A DNA stretch of 64,000 nt from Heliobacterium chlorum (GCF_014502795.1 NZ_JACVHF010000012.1:1-64000); one strand, 5' to 3'; positions 19,104 through 28,571 are shown, counted from the stretch's first letter. Translations and numbers: made by a program. The notes: generated by a model from the sequence alone, not told the origin.

Positions 19104-20373
19104 TGGGTGCTGTGCAGCCATTATCGTCGCCGCCGGGCGCGGCAAGCGCATGGGTGCCGACAAGAACAAGGTTCTCTTACCCTTGGCAGGCAAACCGATC
19201 ATCTGGTGGACGCTGCAGGGATTTGTCAACCACCCGGATCACTTTCAGCCGATCCTGTTGGTGACCGGTCGAGAGGACATGGCCTACATGCAGGGGATGG
19301 TAGAAGGGAACGGCTGGGCGGAACGCATCCGAGTCGTCGAGGGCGGCGAAGAGCGAATGGATTCGGTACAGCAAGGGCTTAGAGCTTTGGGCGAGAAAGA
19401 ATGTGAATGGGTGGCCGTGCATGATGGCGCACGGCCCCTTTTCACGCCCGCCTTGCTTACCAGATGTATCCAGAAGGTGACGGCCTGCCGCTCCGCAGTC
19501 GTCGCTGTGCCGGTCAAAGATACGATCAAAAAAGTATCGGCTGGCGGCAAAGTGATCGAGACACCGGAACGTTCCGGCATGTACGCCGTCCAAACACCGC
19601 AGGTTTTTGCCGTAGAAGATCTTATTCATGCCTATGACCGTCTAAATGAGTCTCGTTCCCGTGGCTATCGTGGCATTCCCACCGATGATGCCATGGTTAT
19701 GGAGATGGCTGGCTACCCGGTCTATCTGGTCGAAGGGGAGTACGAAAACGTCAAGCTGACCACGCCCGAAGACCTGGTGCTGGCGGAAGCCATCCTCAAG
19801 CGGAGGCGAGAGCAATCGGACGCTGCAGCTGGCGAGGCTGCGGCAGCGCAGGAACGGGCGACGGAACTTTCATCAGATCCGCTGCAATGGCTGCTTCGGG
19901 TACGGACCGGTATGGGATATGATGTGCATAAGCTGGTAGAAGGGCGAAAACTGATCCTCGGTGGTGTCGACGTGCCCTATGAAAAAGGGCTGCTCGGTCA
20001 CTCCGATGCCGATGTGCTTCTCCATGCGATCAAAGATGCCATGCTCGGTGCCGCCTCCATGGGTGATATCGGCCGTCATTTCCCCGATAACGATCCGACC
20101 TACAAAGGAATTTCCAGCATCCTGCTTTTAGAAGCCGTCGACAGTAAGCTCAAAGAGCAGGGCTGGACCGTCGTCAACATCGATGCGACCATCGTGGCTC
20201 AGCGCCCCAAGCTGGCGCCTTTCATCCCGGCTATGCAACAAAAGATCAGTCAGGCTTTAGGTATCCCGGTGGATCGGATTAATGTGAAAGCGACGACCAC
20301 AGAGGGGCTTGGTTTTACCGGCACCGGTGAGGGGATCGCCGCTTACGCCGTGGCTACCGTAGTCAAAAACTAG
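19096..20373 (+). CDS. ispDF: Bifunctional IspD/IspF isoprenoid enzyme
   Basis: About 425 aa, a fusion of two MEP-pathway enzymes. The N-terminal half is IspD (MEP cytidylyltransferase, [14 protein letters not shown] with the nucleotide loop). After an Ala/Glu-rich linker (about 240-265) the IspF half (MECDP synthase) begins at [11 protein letters not shown] with metal-ligand region GHSDADVL. Two starts are possible: ATG 19090, only 3 nt after GAGG, or TTG 19096, 9 nt after it; I prefer TTG. The gene overlaps the yacL stop. IspDF fusions are known, but separate genes are commoner in Firmicutes. Confidence 0.95.
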   Translation: MSNGCCAAIIVAAGRGKRMGADKNKVLLPLAGKPIIWWTLQGFVNHPDHFQPILLVTGREDMAYMQGMVEGNGWAERIRVVEGGEERMDSVQQGLRALGEKECEWVAVHDGARPLFTPALLTRCIQKVTACRSAVVAVPVKDTIKKVSAGGKVIETPERSGMYAVQTPQVFAVEDLIHAYDRLNESRSRGYRGIPTDDAMVMEMAGYPVYLVEGEYENVKLTTPEDLVLAEAILKRRREQSDAAAGEAAAAQERATELSSDPLQWLLRVRTGMGYDVHKLVEGRKLILGGVDVPYEKGLLGHSDADVLLHAIKDAMLGAASMGDIGRHFPDNDPTYKGISSILLLEAVDSKLKEQGWTVVNIDATIVAQRPKLAPFIPAMQQKISQALGIPVDRINVKATTTEGLGFTGTGEGIAAYAVATVVKN

Positions 20374-20433
20374 ATACTTTCGCTTGTTCTGTGGACGAGT
20401 TTTTATATAAACAGAGAAAAGGAGCATGACCTC

Positions 20434-21903
20434 GTGCAAAACGTCCGCGTTCGTTTCGCCCCGAGCCCCACAGGTCCGCTACATATCGGCGGTGCCCGTT
20501 CGGCCCTGTTTAACTTTTTGCTGGCCCGCCGCTTCGGCGGACAATTCATCGTCCGGATCGAAGATACCGACCTTGAGCGTTCCAGCCTGGAGAGCGAGAA
20601 GAACATTCTCGACTCCTTAGAGTGGCTCGGCATCACCTGGGATGAAGGCATCCGTGTCGGCGGACCTCATGCCCCATACCGGCAGACGGAGCGTCTCTCT
20701 ATCTACACCGAGGCGGCCGAGAAGCTGCTCGCGTCGGGACAAGCCTATCGCTGCTATTGTTCGGAAGAAGAACTGGAAGCGCAACGGCAGGCATTTATCG
20801 ATAAAGGAGAAATGCCGCGCTACGCCGGTAATTGCCGCTGCCTCAGCCTGGAAGATGAAGCCCGCTATCAGGCGGAAGGACGGAAGCCCGTCATTCGATT
20901 CCGGGTGCCTGATGAAGGGGCCGTCACCGTCGATGATCTGGTGCGCGGTCAAGTCAGCTTCGATTGTGCCGGTATCGGCGACTTTATCATCGTCAAGTCG
21001 GACGGCATTCCGACCTATAACTTCGCCGTCGTCCTCGACGATGCATCGATGGATATCACCCATGTCATCCGCGGTGAAGAGCATCTCTCCAATACACCTC
21101 GGCAGCTATTGATCTATGATGCGCTGGGAATATCCCGTCCGAAATTTGCCCATGTATCGTTGATCCTCGGCAAAGACCGCACCAAGATGAGCAAGCGTCA
21201 CGGTTCCACCTCTGTTGTCGCCTACCAGTCTCAAGGCTATCTTCCTGAAGCACTGGTGAACTTCCTCGTCCTGCTCGGGTGGTCTCCGGAAGGGGAAGAA
21301 GAGATCTTTACCTTGGATGAGTTGATCAGCCGCTTCTCCCTGGACCGGGTGGCGAAAAACCCGGCTGTTTTTGACTCGGATAAACTGAACTACATCAACG
21401 GCGTCTACATCCGCAAAGCAGAGATCGACCGGCTGATCGAGTTAGCGTTGCCGCACCTGCGGGAAGCGGGATACATCGGGGAAGAGCTCGATGACCAGCA
21501 AATGCAGAAGGTCCGGTGGATGATGCAGGCCGTTCAGGAGAAAATATCCTCTATGGGGCAGGTCGCCGATTTTGCTCCGCTCTTCTTCGGGGACGAAGTG
21601 ACCTTCGAGAGTGACGAAGCCAAGGCAGTTTTGGCAGAAGAGCAAGTACCTGTGGTCTTGAACGCCTTTTTGCAAAAAATCACCGATGGCCGGGCGATTG
21701 AGCCTGATTCGGTAAAAGCGTTGCTGAAGGAAGTCACCAAGGAGACGAAGCAAGGCGGAAAGAAAGTCTTTATGCCTGTTCGTGTCGCCTTGACAGGCCA
21801 ACAGCACGGACCCGATCTCAACTACATCGTCACTGCGCTGGGCCAGGAATCGGTCGTCGCCCGGGTTCGCCATTCGGCGGCCCAGCTGGGCTTGTCGCTG
21901 TGA
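20434..21903 (+). CDS. gltX: Glutamate--tRNA ligase
   Basis: A 489 aa class I synthetase. FAPSPTGPLHIGGARS contains the HIGH-type site and TKMSKRHGS is the KMSKS loop (about residue 250). A cysteine cluster (CYC...C.C in YRCYCSEEE and GNCRCLS) lies where zinc-binding GluRS enzymes have their site. GTG start with AAAGGAG about 9 nt before. Firmicutes often use a non-discriminating GluRS that also charges tRNA-Gln; sequence alone does not decide that here. Confidence 0.97.
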   Translation: MQNVRVRFAPSPTGPLHIGGARSALFNFLLARRFGGQFIVRIEDTDLERSSLESEKNILDSLEWLGITWDEGIRVGGPHAPYRQTERLSIYTEAAEKLLASGQAYRCYCSEEELEAQRQAFIDKGEMPRYAGNCRCLSLEDEARYQAEGRKPVIRFRVPDEGAVTVDDLVRGQVSFDCAGIGDFIIVKSDGIPTYNFAVVLDDASMDITHVIRGEEHLSNTPRQLLIYDALGISRPKFAHVSLILGKDRTKMSKRHGSTSVVAYQSQGYLPEALVNFLVLLGWSPEGEEEIFTLDELISRFSLDRVAKNPAVFDSDKLNYINGVYIRKAEIDRLIELALPHLREAGYIGEELDDQQMQKVRWMMQAVQEKISSMGQVADFAPLFFGDEVTFESDEAKAVLAEEQVPVVLNAFLQKITDGRAIEPDSVKALLKEVTKETKQGGKKVFMPVRVALTGQQHGPDLNYIVTALGQESVVARVRHSAAQLGLSL

Positions 21904-21912
21904 CAAGTCACA

Positions 21913-21942
21913 TTGACACCGCTTTCGGAAAAAACGTATAAT
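21913..21942 (+). promoter_or_regulatory. Promoter of the T-box-cysE-cysS transcript
   Basis: A perfect TTGACA (21913-21918) and a perfect TATAAT (21937-21942) with 18 bp spacing lie directly upstream of the T-box leader and just after gltX. Confidence 0.9.
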
Positions 21943-21949
21943 AGGCCAT

Positions 21950-22250
21950 AATCGAGATAACTGAACAAGGATACCGATGAAGATCGGGAGGAACCATCGT
22001 GGATCCCCACCAGAGAAGGTCGCCATTGGCTGGAAGCGACCGGGGTGAACAGCGGTGTCTGTGCGCCCGGGAATCGCCCGATTGAACCATGGTGACGACC
22101 ATGTGTAAATCCGGCCGGATTGGCCCCGTTATCCGCCTTCGGAACGCCTGTAACGGGGCGCGCCGAACGAGTTGGCGCTTGTGCGTCAAGCAGAGTGGAA
22201 CCGCGAAAGACCCTTCGCCTCTGTCCTAAGACAGAGGTGGAGGGTTTTTA
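21950..22250 (+). promoter_or_regulatory. T-box riboswitch, probably cysteine-specific
   Basis: The leader contains the hallmark AGAGTGGAACCGCG at 22192-22205. It is followed by an intrinsic terminator whose stem ACCCT...CGCCTCTGT/ACAGAGGTG...AGGGT runs into TTTTTA (22210-22250). A long stem I lies upstream, including GGTCGC/GCGACC near 22018-22041. In the antiterminator bulge the variable base of TGGN is A, which pairs with a U73 discriminator as found in tRNA-Cys. A TGC triplet at 22062-22064 is a candidate specifier. Uncharged tRNA-Cys would thus turn on cysE-cysS. Confidence 0.9.
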
Positions 22251-22282
22251 TATTTTTCAAGATTGACAGGGGGGACTGACAC

Positions 22283-22993
22283 ATGCTGGGTCGAATCCGC
22301 AGAGACATTCAGGTGGTATTTGAGCGAGATCCCGCAGTAAAATCCGTATGGGAGGTCATCCTCTGTTATCCGGGATTTCACGCGATTTTAATCCACCGCG
22401 TCGCACACTGGCTCTATAAGAAAAAATGGCCTGTATTGGCCCGGTTCATCTCGCAGGTTAGCCGCTTTATCACGGGCATCGAGATTCACCCTGGGGCGAA
22501 GATCGGAGAAGGTCTGTTCATCGACCACGGCACCGGCGTCGTCATCGGGGAGACAGCGGAAGTCGGCGATAACGTCACCATCTATCAAGGGGTGACCTTA
22601 GGCGGGACAGGGAAGGAAAAAGGCAAGCGCCACCCCACCATCGGCAATAACGTGGTCGTATCTTCGGGAGCCAAGGTTTTAGGATCCATGACCATCGGCG
22701 ACAACGTGAAGATCGGCGCCGGTTCGGTTGTGCTCAAACCAGTGCCGCCGAACTGCACTGTCGTCGGTGTGCCTGGACGAATCGTCATCCGTGACGGTGT
22801 CAACGTAAAAGACCGCAACCCTATCGATCTAGACCATAATCACCTGCCTGACCCGGTCGCGGAAATGCTCTTCTGTATGCAGCGGAAGATCTCTCATCTA
22901 GAGGAACGCATCGCTCAATTGGAGGGAAATACAAGTGACTCTCAAAGTGTACAACACGTTGAAGCGGGAGAAAGAAACATTTGTTCCGCTTAA
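22283..22993 (+). CDS. cysE: Serine O-acetyltransferase
   Basis: A 236 aa protein catalysing the first committed step of cysteine synthesis, acetyl-CoA plus serine. The N-terminal helical domain (about 1-60) precedes a left-handed beta-helix of hexapeptide repeats ([20 protein letters not shown] through [10 protein letters not shown]) with the active-site histidines in the DHGTG region. It lies directly after the T-box. Its last 59 bp overlap the start of cysS in another frame, so translation is probably coupled. Confidence 0.95.
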   Translation: MLGRIRRDIQVVFERDPAVKSVWEVILCYPGFHAILIHRVAHWLYKKKWPVLARFISQVSRFITGIEIHPGAKIGEGLFIDHGTGVVIGETAEVGDNVTIYQGVTLGGTGKEKGKRHPTIGNNVVVSSGAKVLGSMTIGDNVKIGAGSVVLKPVPPNCTVVGVPGRIVIRDGVNVKDRNPIDLDHNHLPDPVAEMLFCMQRKISHLEERIAQLEGNTSDSQSVQHVEAGERNICSA

Positions 22994-24383
22994 AGCAGGC
23001 AAGGTCGGCATGTATGTGTGCGGACCGACTACCTACGATTTTATCCACCTGGGCAACGCCCGACCCTTAGTCGTGTTCGATACGGTTCGCCGTTACCTCG
23101 AATATTCGGGGTACGAAGTCGACTATATTCAAAACTTTACCGACATCGATGACAAGATCATCAACCGGGCCAACGAGGTCGGGGAAGATCCGATACAACT
23201 GGCAGCCCGGTTCGTGGAAGAGTATTTTCAAGATGCTAAAGCGCTGAACGTGCGCCCGGCTACGATTCACCCGAAAGTGAGCACCCATATGGGTGATATC
23301 ATCGCCATGATTCGCAAGCTCGAAGAAAAAGGGCATGCCTATGAGATGGAAGGCGATGTTTACTTCTCCATCCCCAGTTTCAAAGACTATGGGAAGCTCT
23401 CCGGTCGTTCCCAAGAGGATATGCAGGCCGGTGCCCGGGTGGAGGTGGACGAGCGCAAACGCCATGCCATGGATTTCGCCCTCTGGAAAAAAGTGAAGCC
23501 TGGCGAACCTTCCTGGGACAGTCCCTGGGGTAAAGGCCGACCCGGCTGGCATATCGAGTGCTCGGCCATGTCACAGAAATACTTGGGAGACAGTTTCGAC
23601 ATTCATGGCGGCGGGCAGGATTTGATCTTCCCTCACCACGAAAACGAAATCGCGCAATCGGAAGCTTGCACTGGCAACGCACCGATGGCCCGTTACTGGC
23701 TGCACAACGGCTTCATCACCGTCAACCAGGAAAAGATGTCCAAGTCTTTAGGCAACTTTTTCACCCTTCGCCAGATCCTAAAAAAATTCTCCGGCGACGT
23801 GGTTCGTTTCTACTTGCTCTCGACCCATTACCGCAGCCCCTTGGATTTTGACGATACCAAACTCGAAGCGGCTCAAAAAGGCTTACAACGCTTGCGCACA
23901 GGCCGTCGCCTGCTAGAAGAGGCCTTAAAAGACGCTGCTCGCCAAAGCGGCAACCGTCGTCCTGCTGCGCAGCGGGAGAAACTGGCCGACCAGTGGACAA
24001 AGACGAAACATGATTTCTGCGAAGCGATGGACGACGATTTCAACACGGCGCTCGCCCTATCGCTGCTCTTTGACTTAGCCCGGGAGACGAACGCTTTTCT
24101 CCACGGCGGGGAAGGCCTAGGGGCGGAGGATCTGGAACTGCTCCGCCATGTGGCAGAAACGTTCGATCAACTGGCCGGCGTGATGGGAATTGAACTAGCC
24201 GAAACGGCCGAAGCAGCCGACGACTCTCTCGTCGACGGGCTGATGGACTTATTGATCAGCCTGCGTGGCGAAGCGCGGAAGAAAAAGGACTGGGCCACAG
24301 CCGACAAGATTCGAGACGGCTTAAAAGAGCTGGCGATCATCATCGAAGACACGCCCCAAGGGGCCCGTTGGAAGAAGGGCTGA
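22935..24383 (+). CDS. cysS: Cysteine--tRNA ligase
   Basis: A 482 aa class I synthetase. YVCGPTTYD with the zinc-ligand Cys, HLGNAR as the HIGH motif, and [10 protein letters not shown] as KMSKS. GTG start with GGAGGG 8 nt upstream, inside the cysE reading frame. Cysteine synthesis and charging are thus under one T-box control. mrnC starts 2 nt after its stop. Confidence 0.97.
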   Translation: MTLKVYNTLKREKETFVPLKAGKVGMYVCGPTTYDFIHLGNARPLVVFDTVRRYLEYSGYEVDYIQNFTDIDDKIINRANEVGEDPIQLAARFVEEYFQDAKALNVRPATIHPKVSTHMGDIIAMIRKLEEKGHAYEMEGDVYFSIPSFKDYGKLSGRSQEDMQAGARVEVDERKRHAMDFALWKKVKPGEPSWDSPWGKGRPGWHIECSAMSQKYLGDSFDIHGGGQDLIFPHHENEIAQSEACTGNAPMARYWLHNGFITVNQEKMSKSLGNFFTLRQILKKFSGDVVRFYLLSTHYRSPLDFDDTKLEAAQKGLQRLRTGRRLLEEALKDAARQSGNRRPAAQREKLADQWTKTKHDFCEAMDDDFNTALALSLLFDLARETNAFLHGGEGLGAEDLELLRHVAETFDQLAGVMGIELAETAEAADDSLVDGLMDLLISLRGEARKKKDWATADKIRDGLKELAIIIEDTPQGARWKKG

Positions 24384-24384
24384 C

Positions 24385-24801
24385 GTGAGCCGCATTCATA
24401 AGGACTGGACAAACCGACTCCCAGCTGAACTGCCCTCTCCTCTGGCGCTGGCTTACTTGGGCGATGCAGCCTATGAACTGTGGGTGCGCCGTTTTCTCAT
24501 CGACGCCGGCCTTGTTAAAGTCAAAGACCTGCATCGGCTCGCCGTCGAACTGGTCCGGGCTCCCTCCCAAGTTGAACTCCTACGCTGGCTGGAACCCCAA
24601 CTGTCCGAAGAAGAAATGGAATGGGTCCGCCGAGGCCGTAACGCCAACTCCAACCGCTGCCCCAAATCGACTGACGTCACCACCTATCGACTGGCCACCG
24701 GCTTCGAATGTTTGATCGGTTACTGGACCCTCACCTGCCCGGACAAGCTCGAACTGCTCCAGACATATTTCGAGTCTCGGCTCGGGAATAATCGGCAATA
24801 A
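24385..24801 (+). CDS. mrnC: Mini-ribonuclease III
   Basis: A 138 aa RNase III domain without a dsRNA-binding domain. LALAYLGDAAYELWVRR carries the catalytic Asp (about D27). In Bacillus this enzyme matures 23S rRNA ends and is encoded right after cysS, as here. GTG start one base after the cysS stop. Confidence 0.94.
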   Translation: MSRIHKDWTNRLPAELPSPLALAYLGDAAYELWVRRFLIDAGLVKVKDLHRLAVELVRAPSQVELLRWLEPQLSEEEMEWVRRGRNANSNRCPKSTDVTTYRLATGFECLIGYWTLTCPDKLELLQTYFESRLGNNRQ

Positions 24802-24870
24802 GTGTGGCATAAATAAGCGTTTGATGGTAATATTTAGTTAGAAAACCAAATTGGACGGAGCAATTAATTT

Positions 24871-25560
24871 ATGGAAGTCAGCCTTATCGCTCATACACCA
24901 GAGCCGGAGCGAACCGTAGCTGCGGCGGCCCGGCTCTGCTATTCGCCCGATGATCCCCAGGCACTGCTCGAAGGTATGAACGAAGCAAGAGCTTTAGCTT
25001 TGCTGGACAAACTAGTGGCGATGGGTCATCTGTCGCCGTTAGAGCATGCCAGTTTTACCTTCTCGGTCAGCGGCATTTCCCGCGCCACGAGCCACCAGCT
25101 GGTCCGGCACCGTATCGCCAGTTACAGCCAGCGGTCTCAGCGCTATGTTCGGGAAAATGATTTTGATTATGTCATGCCCCCGTCCATCGCCCGGCAAGCG
25201 GAAGCGCGGGACAAGTTCGACCAACTGATGGGCACGATCGCCGGCGCCTACGCCGAACTGGCGTCGCTCGTTCCGCCGGAAGATGCCCGCTATGTGCTGC
25301 CGAATGCCTGTACGACTGCCATCGTATGCACCTTTAACACGCGCAGTTTATACAACTTTTTCGAGCACCGGCTTTGCCGGCGGGCCCAGTGGGAGATTCG
25401 CCAGGTGGCCGAGAAAATGCTCGAAGAAGTCCGAAGGGTGGCACCGAGGCTCTTTGCCGGTGCCGGAGCCCCTTGTGAAATGAAGGGGATTTGCCCGGAA
25501 GGGGCCATGTCTTGCGGGAAACTAAAATCTCTGGGCATGAAGAAAGTGGGACCGAAGTAG
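24871..25560 (+). CDS. thyX: Flavin-dependent thymidylate synthase ThyX
   Basis: A 229 aa protein making dTMP from dUMP with FAD and NADPH. The ThyX signature RHRx7S is present at about residues 79-89 (RHRIASYSQRS). The C-terminus has extra cysteines (CEMKGICPEG and SCGK). It lies between mrnC and rlmB, a position known in several Clostridia. Presence of thyX suggests that the usual ThyA may be absent, which cannot be checked here. Confidence 0.95.
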   Translation: MEVSLIAHTPEPERTVAAAARLCYSPDDPQALLEGMNEARALALLDKLVAMGHLSPLEHASFTFSVSGISRATSHQLVRHRIASYSQRSQRYVRENDFDYVMPPSIARQAEARDKFDQLMGTIAGAYAELASLVPPEDARYVLPNACTTAIVCTFNTRSLYNFFEHRLCRRAQWEIRQVAEKMLEEVRRVAPRLFAGAGAPCEMKGICPEGAMSCGKLKSLGMKKVGPK

Positions 25561-25561
25561 A

Positions 25562-26350
25562 ATGAATAGAGACAGAGACAAGAAGTTCCCTCCTGTGGAA
25601 GAACGGGAGGATTTGCTAGCCGGACGCCAACCGATTTTGGAAGCACTGAAGTCGGGCCGTGCCATCAACAAGCTCGTCGTCGCTAAAGGGACTCGGGAAG
25701 GCTCCATTCGGGAGATCATCGCCCTCGCCCGAGAGCGGAAGATCCCCATCGTCGAAGTGGAACGGCTTGTTTTGGATAAGGAAGCGCGCCATCACCAAGG
25801 GGTTACGGCCCACGTAGCTCCCATCAAATATGTGGACGTTGAGGATATGCTGGAAAAGGCTAAAGCCAACGGCGAAGCGCCTTTTATTTTGATCCTCGAC
25901 GGATTAGAAGATCCTCATAACGTAGGCGCTCTGCTGCGGACAGCCGAAAGCGCTGGTGTACACGGCGTCGTCATTCCGAAACGGCGCGGTGTTCCGATTA
26001 CGAGCACCGTGGCCAAAGCGTCCGCCGGCGCTGTCGAACACGTGTCCATCGCACGGGTGACCAACCTTGTGCAGACGGTAGACCAATTGAAAAAAGCCGG
26101 TCTGTGGATCGTTGGCAGTGACGTATCGGCTCCCAAACCCTTTTATATGCAGGATTTCTCCGGACCCATCGGATTGATCGTCGGCAGTGAGGGAAAAGGC
26201 ATCAGCCGCCTGCTCGCCGATAAATGTGACTTCCTGGTCTCCATCCCCATGGGCGGCCAGATGGGCTCGCTCAACGCTTCCGTGGCTGGGGCATTGCTGA
26301 TGTACGAACGGGTACGCCAGAAACAGGTAGGCGCCGGCACTCCCCAATAA
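25562..26350 (+). CDS. rlmB: 23S rRNA (guanosine-2'-O-)-methyltransferase RlmB
   Basis: A 262 aa SPOUT methyltransferase of the TrmH family. The N-terminal substrate-binding domain (about 20-95, LLAGRQPILEALKSGR) precedes the knot region with the three TrmH motifs: LEDPHNVGALLRTAES, IVGSEGKGISRL and IPMGGQMGSLNASVA. It methylates G2251 of 23S rRNA in its best-known form. It begins one base after the thyX stop. Confidence 0.95.
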   Translation: MNRDRDKKFPPVEEREDLLAGRQPILEALKSGRAINKLVVAKGTREGSIREIIALARERKIPIVEVERLVLDKEARHHQGVTAHVAPIKYVDVEDMLEKAKANGEAPFILILDGLEDPHNVGALLRTAESAGVHGVVIPKRRGVPITSTVAKASAGAVEHVSIARVTNLVQTVDQLKKAGLWIVGSDVSAPKPFYMQDFSGPIGLIVGSEGKGISRLLADKCDFLVSIPMGGQMGSLNASVAGALLMYERVRQKQVGAGTPQ

Positions 26351-26363
26351 GGGGCATAGCTCT

Positions 26364-26885
26364 ATGAAAGACATCCTGATCGTGGACGGGTACAATGCCC
26401 TCAACGCATGGCCCAACCTGGCCGGCCTGCGTACCCATAATTTTGAACACGCCCGCGACCGTTTGATCGATGCATTGGCCGAGTACGGGGCGGTAAAAGG
26501 GATGGAAGTCATCATCGTTTTTGACGCCCACCTCGTTAAAGGAGGGGTAGAACGGGTCGAACAGAGGCCCGGTATACAGGTCGTCTATACCCGGGAGGAT
26601 GAAACGGCCGATCGGTACATAGAGCGAGTGCTGGGGCGACTCAAAAGAGCCAACATATGGGTGGCGACGGGTGACGCCGTGGAACAGTTCATGGCCTTAG
26701 GAAGAGGTGCCTGCCGTTTGCCTGTTCGAGAGCTGTATCACCAAGTGGAAACAGCGACCCGTGATCGGCGGCGAATGACCGACTCTGCTGTGGAGCGCAG
26801 CAAAGGCGATAACAGTCTGGACAGCCGCATCAGTGAGGATGTCCGGCAGAAACTGGAACGGATGCGACGGGGCCTTTTGTCCTAA
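26364..26885 (+). CDS. rae1: Ribosome-associated endonuclease Rae1 (YacP, NYN domain)
   Basis: A 173 aa NYN/PIN-like nuclease. ILIVDGYNALNAW and VIIVFDAH carry the family's acidic site, and YTREDETADRYIERVL adds the third acidic patch. In Bacillus the homologue cuts mRNA in the ribosomal A site. It follows rlmB by 13 nt, as in the conserved rlmB-yacP-sigH order. Confidence 0.92.
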   Translation: MKDILIVDGYNALNAWPNLAGLRTHNFEHARDRLIDALAEYGAVKGMEVIIVFDAHLVKGGVERVEQRPGIQVVYTREDETADRYIERVLGRLKRANIWVATGDAVEQFMALGRGACRLPVRELYHQVETATRDRRRMTDSAVERSKGDNSLDSRISEDVRQKLERMRRGLLS

Positions 26886-26910
26886 AAGTGGCTAGATCCG
26901 GGCCGAGTCC

Positions 26911-26940
26911 TTGACGGTCAAAAACTCCTTCGGGTATAAT
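26911..26940 (+). promoter_or_regulatory. Sigma-A promoter of sigH
   Basis: TTGACG (26911-26916) and a perfect TATAAT (26935-26940) are separated by 18 bp. The roughly 90 nt leader that follows contains three small hairpins: GTTGT/ACAAC, GTTCC/GGAAC and CACC/GGTG. Confidence 0.82.
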
Positions 26941-27036
26941 GAGGTTGTTCCGAAGGGACAACCCGTTCCAGGTGGAACAGGGCTTCACACCAACCGGTGA
27001 TATTACGGGGAAACTCTATAGGTGGGGGCGATAGGC

Positions 27037-27771
27037 GTGAGTGTGAATGCCCAGAGAGAATTGTTGGACGACTTTGAGCAACTCGTGGACGAAGAAGTCG
27101 TAGAACTGGCCAAAGAGGGCGACGAAGAAGCCCTGGAATACTTGATCAATAAATATAAGAACTTCGTTCGTGCCAAAGCCCGTTCCTACTTTTTAATCGG
27201 GGCTGACCGGGAAGATATCATTCAGGAAGGCATGATCGGACTCTATAAAGCGATTCGAGACTTCCGGTGTGATAAACTTTCTTCGTTTCGCGCCTTTGCC
27301 GAGTTGTGCATCACTCGTCAGATCATCACGGCCATCAAGACGGCGACGCGGCAAAAGCACATACCCTTGAACTCCTATGTATCGCTGAATAAGCCCATAT
27401 ACGACGAAGATTCCGATCGCACCCTGCTTGATGTCATCTCGGGAACGAAAATCACGGACCCCGAAGAATTGATCATCAGCCGGGAAGAGTTTGATGATAT
27501 TGAAGAAAAAATGGGCGAAATCCTAAGTTCGCTCGAATGGAAAGTCTTGATGTCCTACCTGGAGGGCAAGTCGTACCAGGAGATCGCTGTCGACCTGAAG
27601 CGGCATGTCAAATCCATCGATAATGCACTCCAGCGGGTCAAACGCAAACTGGAAAAGTACCTGGAAAACCGCGATGAAGAACGAGCTGCTGCGGCCAACG
27701 GAGTTAAGGATAAAAGCCCGAACCGCGACATTCGCTTTTTAAGCAAAGACATCGTTGATGTGACGAAGTAA
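27037..27771 (+). CDS. sigH: RNA polymerase sigma-H factor
   Basis: About 244 aa. Region 2 (YLINKYKNFVRAKARSYFLI and REDIIQEGMIGLYKAIRDF) and region 4 (LEGKSYQEIAVDL then a recognition helix) match SigH, which starts sporulation and stationary-phase expression. A GTG at 27022 lies within the ribosome-binding site AGGTGGGGG; GTG at 27037 is about 9 nt after it and is preferred. The tail of about 35 residues after region 4 is longer than in Bacillus. A terminator follows. Confidence 0.94.
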   Translation: MSVNAQRELLDDFEQLVDEEVVELAKEGDEEALEYLINKYKNFVRAKARSYFLIGADREDIIQEGMIGLYKAIRDFRCDKLSSFRAFAELCITRQIITAIKTATRQKHIPLNSYVSLNKPIYDEDSDRTLLDVISGTKITDPEELIISREEFDDIEEKMGEILSSLEWKVLMSYLEGKSYQEIAVDLKRHVKSIDNALQRVKRKLEKYLENRDEERAAAANGVKDKSPNRDIRFLSKDIVDVTK

Positions 27772-27772
27772 G

Positions 27773-27798
27773 ACCACCCTGTACAGGGTGGTTTTTTT
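27773..27798 (+). terminator. Rho-independent terminator of sigH
   Basis: ACCACCCTG/CAGGGTGGT (overlapping at a TA centre) followed by TTTTTTT, starting directly after the sigH stop codon. Confidence 0.92.
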
Positions 27799-27895
27799 CT
27801 GGCCGTCCTTATATCTCGAGGGGAAGCGGGACATAATGTGTAGGAATACCTCTCCGCCCATAATCCGGAAGTTGCAGAAGCACCAGGGAACGTTG

Positions 27896-27924
27896 TTGAC
27901 TTCCGGATTTGCTTATGCTAAAGT
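27896..27924 (+). promoter_or_regulatory. Promoter of the rpmG-secE-nusG transcript
   Basis: TTGACT (27896-27901) and TAAAGT (27919-27924) with 17 bp spacing. A 10 bp inverted repeat, ATCCGGAAGT (27863-27872) and ACTTCCGGAT (27899-27908), overlaps the -35 box and could be an operator or an end-of-transcript structure. Confidence 0.65.
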
Positions 27925-27948
27925 AATTTGGGTAATGGGTAAATTCGG

Positions 27949-27969
27949 ACCACCCGGCTGGGTGGTTTT
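27949..27969 (+). promoter_or_regulatory. Terminator-like leader hairpin before rpmG
   Basis: ACCACCC/GGGTGGT with loop GGCT followed by TTTTG, located between the promoter and the rpmG ribosome-binding site. Only four T residues follow the stem, so termination would be partial. It may act as an attenuator. Confidence 0.5.
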
Positions 27970-27996
27970 GTTAATCAAGCAGGGGAGGTGTCGCAG

Positions 27997-28146
27997 ATGC
28001 GTGTCGGAGTTGCTCTGGCCTGCACCGAATGCAAGCGCCGTAATTACATGACCAACAAAAACAAGAAGAACGATCCCGATCGGATTGAACTGAAGAAATA
28101 CTGCAAGTGGTGCAAAAGCCAAACGGTTCATAAAGAAACGAAGTAG
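27997..28146 (+). CDS. rpmG: 50S ribosomal protein L33
   Basis: A 49 aa protein. Two CxxC pairs (CTEC and CKWC) make the zinc-binding form of L33. GGGGAGG lies about 9 nt before the ATG. It precedes secE and nusG, the standard order. No tRNA-Trp gene, often found after rpmG in Firmicutes, was seen in the 127 bp before secE. Confidence 0.96.
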   Translation: MRVGVALACTECKRRNYMTNKNKKNDPDRIELKKYCKWCKSQTVHKETK

Positions 28147-28273
28147 TTTTTACTTAACTGAAGCAGTACAGACCTTCTGACGGTGTTTTTGTCCCTCAAG
28201 AGTCAGACCGTGGATGACGATATGTTGACCGCGGTGCCCTTGATGGTAATCGGTCAAAAGGAAGGGAGTTCCT

Positions 28274-28570
28274 GTGGGCGAAACAAAGAAACTGGAGAAG
28301 CCTGAAAAGGTCGAGAAAAGTGAAAAGGTGACAAAAGGTACCTCGACCAAGGAACCTGCCAAGAAGCCGGCAGCGGCTCAAAGTTCGTCGGCTCGATCCC
28401 AGGACTTTGCCAAGGGTGTAGCAAATGAGCTGAAAAAAGTGCATTGGCCCACCCGCCAGCAGGTAATCTCATACACCGGGGTAGTTATCGCATCTGTCGT
28501 CATCGTCGGTGTCGTGATTTTCTTGGTGGATGAAGCATTGGGACTCGCCTTAGGGCAGTTGATCAAGTAG
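28274..28570 (+). CDS. secE: Preprotein translocase subunit SecE
   Basis: A 98 aa protein with a Lys/Glu-rich N-terminal extension of about 40 residues, then the conserved amphipathic helix ELKKVHWPTRQQV and one transmembrane segment (about 65-88). It clamps SecY in the SecYEG channel. GTG start, GAAGGGA about 6 nt upstream. nusG begins one base after the stop. Confidence 0.95.
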   Translation: MGETKKLEKPEKVEKSEKVTKGTSTKEPAKKPAAAQSSSARSQDFAKGVANELKKVHWPTRQQVISYTGVVIASVVIVGVVIFLVDEALGLALGQLIK

Positions 28571-28571
28571 C

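Noticed and set aside
22935-22993. The long cysE-cysS overlap as a sign of a frameshift or wrong start
   Set aside because: Both reading frames keep good family features, and the cysS GTG has its own GGAGGG at proper spacing, so a real overlap is simplest.
27788-28051. An 87-codon frame before and across the start of rpmG
   Set aside because: It overlaps the promoter, the leader hairpin and the true L33 gene in another frame.
28147-28273. A tRNA-Trp gene between rpmG and secE
   Set aside because: It is common there in other Firmicutes, but no cloverleaf, CCA anticodon arm or T-loop sequence could be found.
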